A stretch of 64,000 nucleotides of DNA from Anaeromyxobacter sp. PSR-1 (GTDB lineage Bacteria; Myxococcota; Myxococcia; Myxococcales; Anaeromyxobacteraceae). The stretch is taken from the NCBI RefSeq assembly GCF_000964525.1, contig NZ_BAZG01000001.1, positions 41,438 through 105,437 on the forward strand. The letters are read 5' to 3'. Below the pieces are notes generated by a model that had not been told where the DNA came from, ran no database searches, and saw nothing but the letters and a program-made list of their open reading frames with translations. A program made the translations under genes and the position numbers. This document shows positions 37,946 through 46,377 of the stretch, piece after piece. Every line of letters begins with the position of its first letter. The stretch's first letter is position 1.

Positions 37946-38749
37946 GTGCGCACTAACGATCTGCTCGTGCAGGCACCGGCCGTCCACAACGCTCGCATCG
38001 CGCCGACCGTGCCGACCGCGGCCGCCGTGGCGACATTCTTCGTGTCCGAGTGCGACCACGACATGCCGGGCCTCTCGCTCCCGCGTCCGGAGATCCAGCT
38101 CGTCGTGCGCTTCGGGCCGTCGGCGCGGGGTGGCCTCGACGTGCACGCCATGGGCGTCCGCCAGCAGGTACACCGCAAGCTCATTCGCAGCGGGCAACGG
38201 GCGGTGACCGCGCGTCTTCACCTGGGCGCTTCGGAGGCGGTGCTCGGCGTGCGGGCCTCCGCGCTCGCCGGGCGCATCGTCGCGCTCGAGGATCTCTGGG
38301 GCGACGCCGCGACGCGGCGTCTCCTGGATCGCCTCGCCGGCGCGCGCGACTCGATCGACGCGGCTGCGTTGCTCGAGAGCGTGATCATCGAACGCGTCGC
38401 GATCGCCGGCGGACGCCGCCCCGGCGCGCAGCGCACCCTCGACGCCGCGGATCGGCTCCGGCGCAGGAAGGTGAACGCCGTCGCCGCCGATCTCGGCGTG
38501 AGCGAGCGACACCTCCGTCGCGTGTTCCGCGAGCACGTCGGCGTGAGCCCCAAGGCGTACGCCAGGCTCGTGCGCTTCCATCGCGCGCTCGGCGCCGCGC
38601 GCGCGGAGCGTCACGCGAGCTGGGCGGGCATCGCCGCCGCGGCCGGCTACTACGACCAGGCGCACCTCATCGCCGACTTCCGCGCGATCGCGGGCGTGAC
38701 GCCGCAGGCGCTTCTCGGTGAACTCCGGGTGGGCCCGTTGCTGGGGTGA
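37946..38749 (+). CDS. AraC family transcriptional regulator
   Basis: The 267-residue protein has a C-terminal double helix-turn-helix (about residues 165-262): NAVAADLGVSERHLRRVFRE, GVSPKAYARLVRFHRAL, then WAGIAAAAGYYDQAHLIADF, an excellent AraC signature. The N-terminal part is a ligand/oligomerisation domain (FVSECDHDMPGLSLPRPEIQ, LVVRFGPSARGGLDVHAMG) like that of regulators annotated as DUF6597/AraC. A GTG at 37946 gives the right length; GGGGCGGCGGG is the only purine-rich stretch upstream. It is divergent from the epimerase. Confidence 0.88.
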   Translation: MRTNDLLVQAPAVHNARIAPTVPTAAAVATFFVSECDHDMPGLSLPRPEIQLVVRFGPSARGGLDVHAMGVRQQVHRKLIRSGQRAVTARLHLGASEAVLGVRASALAGRIVALEDLWGDAATRRLLDRLAGARDSIDAAALLESVIIERVAIAGGRRPGAQRTLDAADRLRRRKVNAVAADLGVSERHLRRVFREHVGVSPKAYARLVRFHRALGAARAERHASWAGIAAAAGYYDQAHLIADFRAIAGVTPQALLGELRVGPLLG

Positions 38750-38801
38750 CGCGGAGCTTCTCGAGCACTCCGAAATGGCGAACGCCGCAGCGGCTCTCTC
38801 G

Positions 38802-39200
38802 TCACCCGCCAGGCGCTTCCGTTCGCGCTTGGTGAATCGTGCTCGACCGTTGAGCCCTCCGAAACTCCCCGGGCGGCACGCCGACGAAGCGCTTGAACCG
38901 GTACTTGAAGGCGCTCTCGGAGCCGCAACGCACCGCCCGCCCGATCTCGGCAAGCGACAGCCGGCTGCTACGCAGCAGCGCCTGGGACCGCCGGCGAATG
39001 CGACAATGCGTCAGATGGGAGTGCACCGTTTCGCCGACGACCGACTTGAACCTGGCGGCGAACGAAGAGCGCGAGAGCCCGGCCGCACGGCCCAAGGTGT
39101 CGGTCGGCCAGTTCCTCGCGAAGCTCGGCGAACTGGCGAAGGCATGACCAGACCAGGCCCGCACCGCACTCAGCGCCGTCGTGGAGTCGATCGTGCTCAC
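38802..39200 (-). pseudogene. AraC-type DNA-binding domain remnant, N-terminus missing
   Basis: The 132-residue open frame covers an AraC C-terminal DNA-binding region (PTDTLGRAAGLSRSSFAARF, then LAEIGRAVRCGSESAFKYRF, FVGVPPGEFRR). In AraC proteins of this cupin type the helix-turn-helix comes after some 180 residues of ligand-binding domain; here only about 35 residues precede it, with no conserved part of the ligand domain. The missing 5' part would lie toward the terminator/att-like element at 39246-39302, so it was probably cut off there. It might still be expressed as a short DNA-binding protein. Confidence 0.6.
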
Positions 39201-39245
39201 GCCCGTGCCCGGCGGCCGAGTGCGCGTGCCCCCGAGCCCGAAAAG

Positions 39246-39277
39246 CGAGACGGCCGCCCTGGTGGACGGCCGTCTCG
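39246..39277 (-). terminator. Terminator hairpin behind tRNA-end remnant 1
   Basis: An 11-bp perfect stem (CGAGACGGCCG / CGGCCGTCTCG) around a 10-base loop. On the minus strand it is followed by a short T-run (CTTTTCGG). It lies just after the tRNA-3'-end-like repeat at 39289. Confidence 0.6.
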
Positions 39278-39288
39278 GTGCTGAATCA

Positions 39289-39302
39289 ACTGGTTGCGGG
39301 GC
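39289..39302 (-). repeat. tRNA-fMet 3'-end repeat copy 1 (att-like)
   Basis: ACTGGTTGCGGGGC on the plus strand; its first 13 bases are identical to the 3' end of the initiator tRNA gene plus two flanking bases. Direct orientation with copies 2 and 3. Confidence 0.6.
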
Positions 39303-39443
39303 CCGTTTGGGGACGCATCAGCCCTCGCCGCCCCAGAGGCAACATGGGTGGTGCCGCGCGGCGAGCCGGCCAGGTTCAGGCGCCAGCGGCGGTGACATCC
39401 CGTCGCGGTGTCGTCGCGCGTGGCTCGGGGTATCAGACCCGCC

Positions 39444-40058
39444 ATGGCCACCGCCCGCGCCCTCGCAACCGAGCAGCCCATCATCCGCGTCGTTCGTTTC
39501 TACAAGATGGACCACCTCGGTGACCCGCTGCTCCAGCGGAACGGCCGCATCCGGCTCGGCGTGGAGGACTGCAAGGCCATGCTGCGGTCGGGCATCAAGC
39601 CTCCCGACTTCGCGCGGAACGACAACCTCATCATCGCCATCGGCGGCGTCACCGCGAAGGATGGCTTGCGCGACCGGCTGGCGTGGGGAGGCATCGCGGT
39701 GGAGCGGCAGCATGACGGGTCCATCGACTGCGAGGACGGCTTCCTCCTCGTGAACGAGGGCCCGCTGGAGTGGCGGGCGGAGTTCCCGCTGATCGCCAAG
39801 TTCATCGACCCCGTGCAACAGGGCCACCGCGTCGGACGCATCGAGGTCTATCGTGGCGATCCGGTCCAGAGCATCACGCCGGCCTTGTGCCGCGAGTTCA
39901 TCCGGATGTTCGAGTGGGGGATGCAGGTCGCCGCCGCCCATCGTGGACCGCGCCCGACCGGCGCGCGCTCGGGGCTATGCGCGCCTCGTGGCGGGCGCCC
40001 GCCGGCGCCGCGTCCCCTCGGCATCTGCCCGCCGCCGAGGAAGAAGGGCGGCTGCTGA
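39444..40058 (+). CDS. Hypothetical protein
   Basis: The 204-residue protein starts MATARALATEQPIIRVVRFY; an earlier in-frame codon at 39408 adds only 12 residues. The first 160 residues look like a compact soluble domain (IIAIGGVTAKDGLRDRLAWG, EWRAEFPLIAKFIDPVQQGH, LCREFIRMFEWGMQVAAAHR). The tail is rich in proline, glycine and arginine (GGRPPAPRPLGICPPPRKKG) and probably disordered. I do not recognise the family. It is the first gene inside the outer att-like repeat. Confidence 0.55.
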   Translation: MATARALATEQPIIRVVRFYKMDHLGDPLLQRNGRIRLGVEDCKAMLRSGIKPPDFARNDNLIIAIGGVTAKDGLRDRLAWGGIAVERQHDGSIDCEDGFLLVNEGPLEWRAEFPLIAKFIDPVQQGHRVGRIEVYRGDPVQSITPALCREFIRMFEWGMQVAAAHRGPRPTGARSGLCAPRGGRPPAPRPLGICPPPRKKGGC

Positions 40059-40810
40059 CCCGCGCGCGCGGCGCCGCGCCCCACGCGACTACTACGGGGC
40101 CGAGTACCGCTTCACCAGTTCACGGCACTTGCCCGCCCACCCCGCACAGTAGGACGTAACGTCCGCGACGCCCGCCCCTTGGCTCGGCGCGCGTTCCGCA
40201 CGTTCGAGCTGCCCCAGGAGTTCCAGGAGGTGCTCTCGGCTTCGCAGAGCATCGGGGTTCGCAATGGCAAGAAGCAGGTCGCCTCACCCGTGGAGCGGTC
40301 GACCGTGAGCACCGGAGTGCCAAAGTCTCGCCGGCGGCGACCCGCCGCCGCTGGCTCTCGATGCGGTCCGCCCCGGTCAGTCGGTGCCCGTGATCGACTC
40401 GTTTCCCCATCCCATCTCCTCGGCGTCCAGGTCGGTCATCATCGCCGAGGTGTTGCGTCGATCACATGAGAGCGCCGGATCAAGCCTAGACGCCGACCAC
40501 TGGCACAGCTGCGTCGCGCGCCGATTCACTAGAACGCACCCCCCTCCCGCAATTGACGAGCCGCAAGGCGAAGACGGTCGCCTCCAGCTAGCACGCTCAC
40601 AATGACTGAAGGAGCTCCGCGACAGCTTCGTGCGGCGAGGCCGGTCAAGTCTCCTGGCCTGATGCTCGCCCCTGCGCGCCGCACCTCTCTACAGCCAGCC
40701 GGCAAGCAAGCGAGCGACGCTCAGGCGACGAATTTGGGCACACCGGCGCGACTCACAGCGCCTCGATGTGCTCACGCCAGCGTCCAGGGAAGGATTCCCG
40801 AGGTGATTGC
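40059..40810. other. 752-base region without a convincing gene
   Basis: Base composition is lower in GC than the flanks. Short frames occur on both strands (for example 40179-40469 plus and 40120-40410 minus) but have no ribosome binding site or recognisable domain. It may be decayed mobile DNA. Confidence 0.5.
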
Positions 40811-42427
40811 GTGCTCTTCATCGTCCTGATCGTCGTCACATGGATCCCGCCGATCCTGGGGCTGGGGGCGCTCTTGCGATACGGCGGGGATCCCTACCTG
40901 AGGCGCGCCGTCACTGGGATGCTGGGCCTCGGCGTGCTCGCGCTTGGAGGGATGGTCCTCAACTTCGGACTGCCGCTAAGCCCTCCGGTCGCCACGGTCG
41001 CGTGGCTGACGGGAACGGTGGTGTTCTGGCTGCGGCGCAGATGGCTGAGCGAGGGAGTGTCGCGCATCGAGGTCCTGGGCTCGGCCCTGGCGCTCGCAGC
41101 CATCGTCGCGCTCATGCAGCCACCCTGGAGGCTGTACGACGCCGGGCTCTACTACCTTCAGGCCGTGAGGTGGGCAAGCGAACAGCCCATCGCGATCGGG
41201 GTGGTGAACCTATATGGGCCGCTCGCGTACAACAATTGCTGGTTCGTCCTGAGTGCCCTGCTCGAACACTCCTTCGCGTCCGATGGCGCGAGCGCATACT
41301 TCGTGAACATCTTGCCCATGCTCTTCGCGGCATGCGGTGCAAGTGCTGCTGCCGCTCGCCTACTTAGAGGAGACAATAGCTTCTCGAACATCGCAATGAT
41401 TGCGGTGATCCTACCCGTTGCCCACGCGACCGAAGGCATCGGGGCACAAGCACCAGATCAGGCCCTCACCGTCATCGTTCCGTTCACTCTCGTCTTGCTG
41501 GCGCGCGCGCTGGAACCGAACGACGGAGATGCCGTGGCCGCGATGCTTCTCGGCGTTTTCGCCGTCACGATCAAGGTATCGGCCGCTCCGCTGTTGCTCG
41601 GCGGAGCGGTCGCCCTGGCGCGGAGGCGCAACGCCCTTGGCCGCAAGCGCCTCCTGGCACTTACTGGGCTGTTGTCACTGTGTGCTGGATTGTGGGCATT
41701 GCGTTCAGTTCTGCTGTCGGGCTGCGTCGTGTACCCCGCAGCGAGCACGTGTATCAACAGCCTGAGGTGGACGCCTTCTCCCGCTCAAGTGCAGGAGGAG
41801 GCTAGGTGGATCTATGCGGACGCGCGGCAGCCCGGACTGACTCCCGATCAAGTTCTCGGCAGCTGGGCGTGGCTACCGGCCTGGCTCGAAGCGACGCTAA
41901 GCAGGCTGGATTACCTGATCTTGGGCGTGATGATCACGTGCGCGCTCGCGGCAATGTGGGCGACCCGGCGTGCGCTGACAGCGCCACTCGCCATCACCAT
42001 ATCCGTAACGCTTGGCGGAATTCTTTACTGGTTCGCGTTAGCGCCCAACCCGCGCTTCGCGCTCGGATTCCTGTTTTCTGCTGCCCTGCTTCCATTTGCG
42101 TTTGCTGCCAGCCGCGTCCCCGCAGCACCTAGCCGCGCATTCCGGGTCGGGACCATCGCGGCGGCCCTGCTCATGGCGGCGGTCCTGGTGTTTGCGTCGG
42201 GCGTTTTGAGAATCGCGGTTCTCCGGCCATGGCCGATCCCAGTCGTTGCGCGGCCGCAACTGCCGCTAACCTATACCTCTGAGATGGCTACGGAGTCAGG
42301 GCTTCGCGTCAGCGTTCCCGTCAAGGGCGACCAGTGCTGGGCTAATCCCGTTCCATGCACTCCGAGGTTCGATCCCAAACTCGCTCGTGACTGGGCGTTC
42401 GTTCCCGCGGACCAGTTGGAGCCGTGA
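40811..42427 (+). CDS. Polytopic membrane protein, LIC_10190-like (GT-C-type architecture)
   Basis: The 538-residue protein has about 12-13 hydrophobic helices and a periplasmic C-terminal tail. The first loop reads WRLYDAGLYYLQAVRWASEQ, then IGVVNLYGPLAYNNCWFVLS, which fits the D-x-G-L-Y-H-x-Q and G-x-x-N-L-H-x-x-L-x-x-N-S-x-W-F pattern of a family of Leptospira/proteobacterial membrane proteins annotated LIC_10190. Its organisation is like GT-C glycosyltransferases that use lipid-linked sugars, with the acidic residue after helix 1 in the right place. The GTG at 40811 has GAGGTG seven bases before it. Codon use is less GC-biased than in its neighbours, suggesting acquisition by transfer. 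Confidence 0.6.
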   Translation: MLFIVLIVVTWIPPILGLGALLRYGGDPYLRRAVTGMLGLGVLALGGMVLNFGLPLSPPVATVAWLTGTVVFWLRRRWLSEGVSRIEVLGSALALAAIVALMQPPWRLYDAGLYYLQAVRWASEQPIAIGVVNLYGPLAYNNCWFVLSALLEHSFASDGASAYFVNILPMLFAACGASAAAARLLRGDNSFSNIAMIAVILPVAHATEGIGAQAPDQALTVIVPFTLVLLARALEPNDGDAVAAMLLGVFAVTIKVSAAPLLLGGAVALARRRNALGRKRLLALTGLLSLCAGLWALRSVLLSGCVVYPAASTCINSLRWTPSPAQVQEEARWIYADARQPGLTPDQVLGSWAWLPAWLEATLSRLDYLILGVMITCALAAMWATRRALTAPLAITISVTLGGILYWFALAPNPRFALGFLFSAALLPFAFAASRVPAAPSRAFRVGTIAAALLMAAVLVFASGVLRIAVLRPWPIPVVARPQLPLTYTSEMATESGLRVSVPVKGDQCWANPVPCTPRFDPKLARDWAFVPADQLEP

Positions 42428-42510
42428 ACTGCGCACACCCTCCACTCGTGCCGGCGGATCGCCGTCCATCCACAAGACCCTTTACGGGCTCCCGCCCAGC
42501 CCCCGCCGCC

Positions 42511-43266
42511 TCACCACCCCGCCAGCACCACCACCAGCACCGGCGCGATCACCAGCACCGGCAGCATCGAGCCGACGCGGACCCGGCGGTCCTCCATCCC
42601 AACGCCTGAGAGCAGCAAGTTCACGCCGATACCTGCCAGCAGGAGCCCGCCGGCGCCCCCGACCGCGAGCACGCGCGGATCCGTCGCCGGGTTCGGCAGC
42701 AGCCGCGCGAACGCGGCCGCCGCGACGCTGATGCCGCCCTGGAGGAGGAGGATCGGCAGCGCGGAGAGCCCGACCCCGACCCCGTAGACCCCCGCGAGCG
42801 CGACCGCGGCGATCCCGTCGAGCGACGACTTCAGCACCAGCGTCTGCGCGTCGAGCGTCAGGCCGTTCTGGATCGAGCCGACGATCGCCATCGGTCCGAT
42901 GCAGAAGAGCAGCGACGCGGTGACGAAGCCCTCGGTGAAGCGGCCTCCGCCGCCCACCTTGCGGCGCGCCGCCTCGCCGATGGCGGTGAGCCGCTCCTCG
43001 ATGCCGAGCAGCTCGCCGACGACCGCGCCGAGCGCGAGGCTCACCAGCGCGAGGATGATCCCGGGGAGCGGACCGGCGCGGACGCCGTCCAGCCCGCGCG
43101 CCATCCCGAGCTCGACCAGCAGCGTCACAAGCCCGAGCACCTGCATCAGCGTCCGCCCGAGGCGCTCCGGCAAGCGGGCGCCCACGCCGGCGCCCACCAC
43201 CGTGCCGGCCGCGACCGCGGCGACGTTGATCCAGGTGCCGGAGGTGCGCGCGACGAGGTCGAGCAA
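42511..43266 (-). CDS. DUF554 family membrane protein
   Basis: The 251-residue protein has six to seven hydrophobic helices. The N-terminal GTWINVAAVAAGTVVGAGVG, FVTASLLFCIGPMAIVGSIQ and LKSSLDGIAAVALAG are classic DUF554 (YqgA-like) motifs. It is probably a transporter or channel of unknown substrate. The start is a TTG at 43266, ten residues before the family's usual start; the ATG expected there may have been lost, since only 51 bases separate the gene from the att-like repeat at 43317. Confidence 0.88.
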   Translation of the reverse strand: MLDLVARTSGTWINVAAVAAGTVVGAGVGARLPERLGRTLMQVLGLVTLLVELGMARGLDGVRAGPLPGIILALVSLALGAVVGELLGIEERLTAIGEAARRKVGGGGRFTEGFVTASLLFCIGPMAIVGSIQNGLTLDAQTLVLKSSLDGIAAVALAGVYGVGVGLSALPILLLQGGISVAAAAFARLLPNPATDPRVLAVGGAGGLLLAGIGVNLLLSGVGMEDRRVRVGSMLPVLVIAPVLVVVLAGW

Positions 43267-43283
43267 GGGTCGCCCCAGAAGAA

Positions 43284-43315
43284 GACGCCGGCTCAGCTCT
43301 GGGCTGGCCGGCGTC
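43284..43315 (-). terminator. Terminator hairpin behind tRNA-end remnant 2
   Basis: A 9-bp perfect stem (GACGCCGGC / GCCGGCGTC) around a 14-base loop; on the minus strand it is followed by TTCTTCT. The sequence differs from the hairpins at 39246 and 49124. Confidence 0.6.
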
Positions 43316-43316
43316 G

Positions 43317-43332
43317 GACTGGTTGCGGGGGC
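43317..43332 (-). repeat. tRNA-fMet 3'-end repeat copy 2 (att-like)
   Basis: GACTGGTTGCGGGGGC on the plus strand, identical over 16 bases to the end of the tRNA gene at 49164-49179. Sits directly beside a terminator hairpin, as the real tRNA end does. Confidence 0.7.
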
Positions 43333-43454
43333 CTGATACCTCCCTCAACGAACCGCTCTCTCGACAGCACGTTCTTCTTGCCGAGGCTCCAGGCACCCCG
43401 CTTCGCGCCGGGACGGTGAGGCCCTGCGGAACCGAAGGCTCCCCACACGCCTCG

Positions 43455-43868
43455 TCAGCCGACGAGCCCAAAGACGACGACGTACGTGCAGCAGGCCGTT
43501 GGGACAAGAGCGCCGGCCCATCGGAGTGCCCTGCTCTGGTCCCGCCGCTGAGACCACGACCACCACCCTGCGACGAGGAAGAAGAAGAGCTTCGGGAGCG
43601 CGAACAGACCAGCCCACTCCCCCGCTTCTGGAACACCTACCCACCGCAAGAGCGGGACGTTGACCACGCACGCCAGAACGACCGCCATGCCGGCTGACGG
43701 CAGCCAGCGGATGGCCAGCAGGATGCCGAGCGCATCCATGACGACAACCACCCCTAGAGGGAAGGCGTTGTCCTGCGGGAGCAATCGGAAGACCGCAAGG
43801 TTCAGCGGAGAGAGGAGCAGCACCCCGAGCGCCCCCAGTGCGAGCCGCTTCATTCGACTCTGGTTCAT
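43455..43868 (-). CDS. Small multi-pass membrane protein, hypothetical
   Basis: The 137-residue protein has four hydrophobic segments (LALGALGVLLLSPLNLAVF, FPLGVVVVMDALGILLA, AGMAVVLACVVNVPLL, a segment around LFALPKLFFFLVAGWW) and a fifth weaker one (GALVPTACCTYVVVFGLVG). GAGGTG lies seven bases before the ATG. It has no recognisable family. It ends a run of small minus-strand genes in the inner island, four bases after the SMI1-like gene, so it is probably co-transcribed. Confidence 0.65.
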   Translation of the reverse strand: MNQSRMKRLALGALGVLLLSPLNLAVFRLLPQDNAFPLGVVVVMDALGILLAIRWLPSAGMAVVLACVVNVPLLRWVGVPEAGEWAGLFALPKLFFFLVAGWWSWSQRRDQSRALRWAGALVPTACCTYVVVFGLVG

Positions 43869-43872
43869 CTCG

Positions 43873-44451
43873 TCACCTCGGCTCGCGAGCCAGGAGCGCC
43901 ATGAAGGAGGGCGCGATGTCCGCTACCACCTGCACCTTCCCGCCCATGAGCGCCGCCTCGTGGTCCAGTTGGACTACCGGGCACTCCCCGGCGTTCGTCG
44001 TCTTGTTGAGGTCGAAGCAGACCGGGTCGTAGCTGCCACCGGATGGTCGGCCGAACTGGACGAAGCCCGCCGCGAGGAGGGGTGTGGACAGGTGCTCGTC
44101 CCAGAAAGCGGCCTGCACAAGCTCCCACCGCTCACCGACCCCACCCCCGGTGTTCGCGAAGAGCGTGACCGGACCAACATCGAAGGCCGGGAACAAGTAT
44201 CGGGTGACGAACGATCCGTACGACCGTGGAAGCCGGCCGGGCAGCTTCGCCTCGAACTCGTCCACCCAGGCGCACGGCGAGGGCGCGCGGACGATGCCCC
44301 ACGCAACCCAGTCGAGCGCGGCCGCCTGCTGTCGCCCCTCCCGCAGGTTCACCGGGACGACCTCGGGGTCGAGCGCAGCACGGGGAGACCCGTTCACGCG
44401 CGCGACGAACTCGTCGATGGCGAGGTCCACTTTCCGCTGCGTCTTGCTCAC
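43873..44451 (-). CDS. SMI1/KNR4-like protein
   Basis: A 192-residue protein from a GTG that overlaps the stop of the preceding gene (GTGA). The middle part EFEAKLPGRLPRSYGSFVTR is the typical first SMI1/KNR4 motif (helix, L-P-x-x-Y-x-x-F), followed by FANTGGGVGERWELVQAAFW and GGSYDPVCFDLN, where the family has D-P-I-x-F-D. SMI1-like proteins in bacteria are mostly immunity proteins against polymorphic or contact-dependent toxins. No toxin gene is adjacent, so the role here is unproven. Confidence 0.7.
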   Translation of the reverse strand: MSKTQRKVDLAIDEFVARVNGSPRAALDPEVVPVNLREGRQQAAALDWVAWGIVRAPSPCAWVDEFEAKLPGRLPRSYGSFVTRYLFPAFDVGPVTLFANTGGGVGERWELVQAAFWDEHLSTPLLAAGFVQFGRPSGGSYDPVCFDLNKTTNAGECPVVQLDHEAALMGGKVQVVADIAPSFMALLAREPR

Positions 44452-44948
44452 CGCTTCCCCTTCGGCCGCATCCTGGTGCCCCTCCCGCTGCCGCGCTTCT
44501 CGGCGAGGCCGCGCCCCGAGCGCTGCGATGGCGACGATGTGGGCGAAGGTGGCCCGTTCCCGTCCGCCCCGTAGACCGTGAGCACGACCTCCGCATTCAG
44601 CGCCGCGAGCGCCGCGACTTCCTCGGCCCGGATCTCCCAGTGGCTCTCGTGCGGTCTTAGGCCGGCCGCGATGCCGATGTCGAACACCCGTCGCGAGGCG
44701 GCCGCCCAGGCTCGCCGGGCCGCAGGCGGGAGCCCTCGTGCCCACTTCAAGAGCCGCATGAGGGTGTTCGCGAGGTCGAGCTCGGGCTCCAGCACTTCGA
44801 GGATCAGGCACTCCTCGCCCTCGAACTGCGCGTCCTCGTGAAGCACGAACACCTCATCACCCAACGCGGCGAGGAGCGGCTTCCGGTGGAAGCGACCAAC
44901 CAGCAGCAGGTCGATGTTCAGGAACTGCACCTCACGCCCGACGGGCAT
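44448..44948 (-). CDS. Conserved hypothetical protein, immunity-like
   Basis: The 166-residue protein starts VQFLNIDLLLVGRFHRKPLL after a few residues, then VLEPELDLANTLMRLLKWAR, ASRRVFDIGIAAGLRPHE, EEVAALAALNAEVVLTVYGA. This resembles uncharacterised proteins that begin F-L-N-T-D-L-D-L and have a R-x-F-D-I-G block followed by a T-x-Y strand. The last 35 residues are Ser/Gly/Arg-rich and probably disordered. Translationally coupled to the SMI1-like gene by a four-base overlap, it may be a second immunity-type protein. Confidence 0.6.
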   Translation of the reverse strand: MPVGREVQFLNIDLLLVGRFHRKPLLAALGDEVFVLHEDAQFEGEECLILEVLEPELDLANTLMRLLKWARGLPPAARRAWAAASRRVFDIGIAAGLRPHESHWEIRAEEVAALAALNAEVVLTVYGADGNGPPSPTSSPSQRSGRGLAEKRGSGRGTRMRPKGKR

Positions 44949-44963
44949 CCACTCCCCCAGTGG

Positions 44964-45221
44964 TCACCGCACCCGGCCCGGCGAGGAACGCCTTCGCCGG
45001 CGCCTCACACCGACCACGAGGACTGCCGCGAGCGGCACAAGTACCAGGACGAAGAAGGCCGCGCAGTTCACCGCCACGCTGATCGACTGAGCGAAGAGAA
45101 CGGCTCGGTCCTCCGCACCCAGCCTCGCCATGGCGACGGTCCACGCCTCGACCGCGCCTGCCCCGGCGCCTGCCACCACTGCGGCAACCACGGCCAGGAT
45201 GATCGCCTTCGCGTACGCCAT
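44964..45221 (-). CDS. Small two-helix membrane protein, hypothetical
   Basis: The 85-residue protein has two hydrophobic helices (AKAIILAVVAAVVAGAGAGA and NCAAFFVLVLVPLAAVLVVG) separated by a short loop, and ends in an arginine-rich tail (RRRRRRSSPGRVR) likely to lie in the cytoplasm. It starts with ATG at 45221 without a strong ribosome binding site. No homologue recognised; it may be an accessory or toxin-like peptide of the island. Confidence 0.5.
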   Translation of the reverse strand: MAYAKAIILAVVAAVVAGAGAGAVEAWTVAMARLGAEDRAVLFAQSISVAVNCAAFFVLVLVPLAAVLVVGVRRRRRRSSPGRVR

Positions 45222-45263
45222 GAACTGAGCGTACCAGAGCCTCTCGCGAACGGGATCGCCGGT

Positions 45264-45779
45264 TTACTCCGTGATGGTCTTGGGCGTGCGCTCGATCCAG
45301 CGGCGCTTCACGGTGACGGCCGTGATGCTTGCTTCGACGCCGAAGTTCGCCCGCACCTCGTCCGCGAGGCGTTGCGCCCGCTCCTCGGTGACGGTCCAGC
45401 CGTGGCAGAAGCCGTCCTGCCCCGCGCGGCGTCGCTCCTCGGGCACGTAGACGACCGCGAACTTCAGAGCCTGGCGCGACACGCGCTTGAACGTGCCGAC
45501 CGGCGTGACGACGGTGAACATGAACTCGGGGAGCTTCTCGTCCACGGTATGCCCCTCCTCCTGCTCTTCGTCGCGATCTCGCGGATCGTCTTCGTGGCGG
45601 ACGATGATCTTCTGGCCGTCCTCCCGCTCGAAGACGCCCACGCTGCCGGGCTCGAGATCGAGCCGGAGCGGCTTCACCCACTCGAAGTCTTCCAGGATGC
45701 GGAACTCGTTCGCCCTCGCGAAGAAGGCATCCCGGGTCTGGTATCGCGTTCCAGGCCGGAGCCGGATCCGCTCGAACAT
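45264..45779 (-). CDS. Hypothetical protein
   Basis: The 171-residue soluble protein begins MFERIRLRPGTRYQTRDAFF. It is charged, with a glutamate/aspartate-rich stretch near residues 65-80 (DDPRDRDEEQEEGHTVDEKL), then LPEFMFTVVTPVGTFKRVSR and a helix around TVTEERAQRLADEVRANFG. It starts five bases after the stop of the 67-residue gene (or at an in-frame GTG overlapping it at 45788), so the pair is coupled. No domain recognised. Confidence 0.55.
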   Translation of the reverse strand: MFERIRLRPGTRYQTRDAFFARANEFRILEDFEWVKPLRLDLEPGSVGVFEREDGQKIIVRHEDDPRDRDEEQEEGHTVDEKLPEFMFTVVTPVGTFKRVSRQALKFAVVYVPEERRRAGQDGFCHGWTVTEERAQRLADEVRANFGVEASITAVTVKRRWIERTPKTITE

Positions 45780-45784
45780 CGCGG

Positions 45785-45988
45785 TCACGCGCGCACTCCG
45801 CCGGACGGCGCGGCCTGCCGAACGAACCGGCCGCGCGCGGTCTCGACCATATCCCCGGCGTCGGCCTGGTCGAAGACCCACGCCTCCACGTCAGGTTCGA
45901 GTACCCGCTCCGACCGCCCGCACTGCTGGACCTTGTCGCCGTCGCGATAGGTGACCACGACCTCCGCCGCGTCGATGCGGACGTCCAC
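45785..45988 (-). CDS. Small hypothetical protein
   Basis: A 67-residue protein from a GTG start (VDVRIDAAEVVVTYRDGDKV). It reads like a short two-stranded protein with a C-terminal ARGRFVRQAAPSGGVRA. In the same frame real-looking protein (HDTREDPWEERDRGD) continues upstream for 20 codons to a stop without a start codon, so the 5' end may be altered. It is the first gene of the minus-strand run divergent from the Pycsar-like operon. Confidence 0.45.
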   Translation of the reverse strand: MDVRIDAAEVVVTYRDGDKVQQCGRSERVLEPDVEAWVFDQADAGDMVETARGRFVRQAAPSGGVRA

Positions 45989-46377
45989 GTCGCCACGGTC
46001 GCGCTCCTCCCAGGGGTCTTCCCTGGTGTCGTGGACGGGGCCGTGCCGCGCTTACGAGCGGCCGGGCCCCGCCCGTCTGGCGCGGCGGGCGGCGTGGATG
46101 GCCATCGGTGGCGGGATAGCACGGGGCCGGACACCGCCCAACCCCGGGAACAAGGGGCTCGGCGGGCCTCCCGGCGACACGCGCGGGCGTAGGCCAGGCC
46201 GCGCCAGAGAGCTTGCCGGCGACGTGCCGCCCTCGCCTCCTGTTCGACACTCTCCGACCAGCGCGCGCCCGCAACCGCCTGCCGCACCATCCGGCGCCTG
46301 CCGACCGCGTCCCGACCGTTCGACTGTCAGGGGGGTGGGCCATACTCCCACTGCACGCGCGTTCGGGAGGTCTGGCG
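45989..46377. other. 389-base divergent intergenic region of the island
   Basis: It lies between the minus-strand hypothetical gene run and the plus-strand Pycsar-like operon and should contain both promoters. No credible gene is visible in it; the GC content is high throughout. Confidence 0.45.

Larger units (their letters stand above)
39289..43332. mobile_element. Putative outer genomic island at tRNA-fMet (tandem insertion A)
   Basis: This 4-kb segment is bounded by direct repeats of the tRNA 3' end, each followed by its own terminator hairpin. It carries a hypothetical gene, a 752-base stretch with no gene, a polytopic membrane protein, and a DUF554 gene. The stretch 40060-42430 is visibly less GC-rich than the surroundings. 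No integrase is present, so it is at most a relic. Confidence 0.45.

Noticed and set aside
40377..40442. Possible 21-residue acidic peptide on the minus strand (MMTDLDAEEMGWGNESITGT...)
   Set aside because: No ribosome binding site, no neighbour to pair with, and it lies in apparently decayed DNA. Composition alone is not enough.
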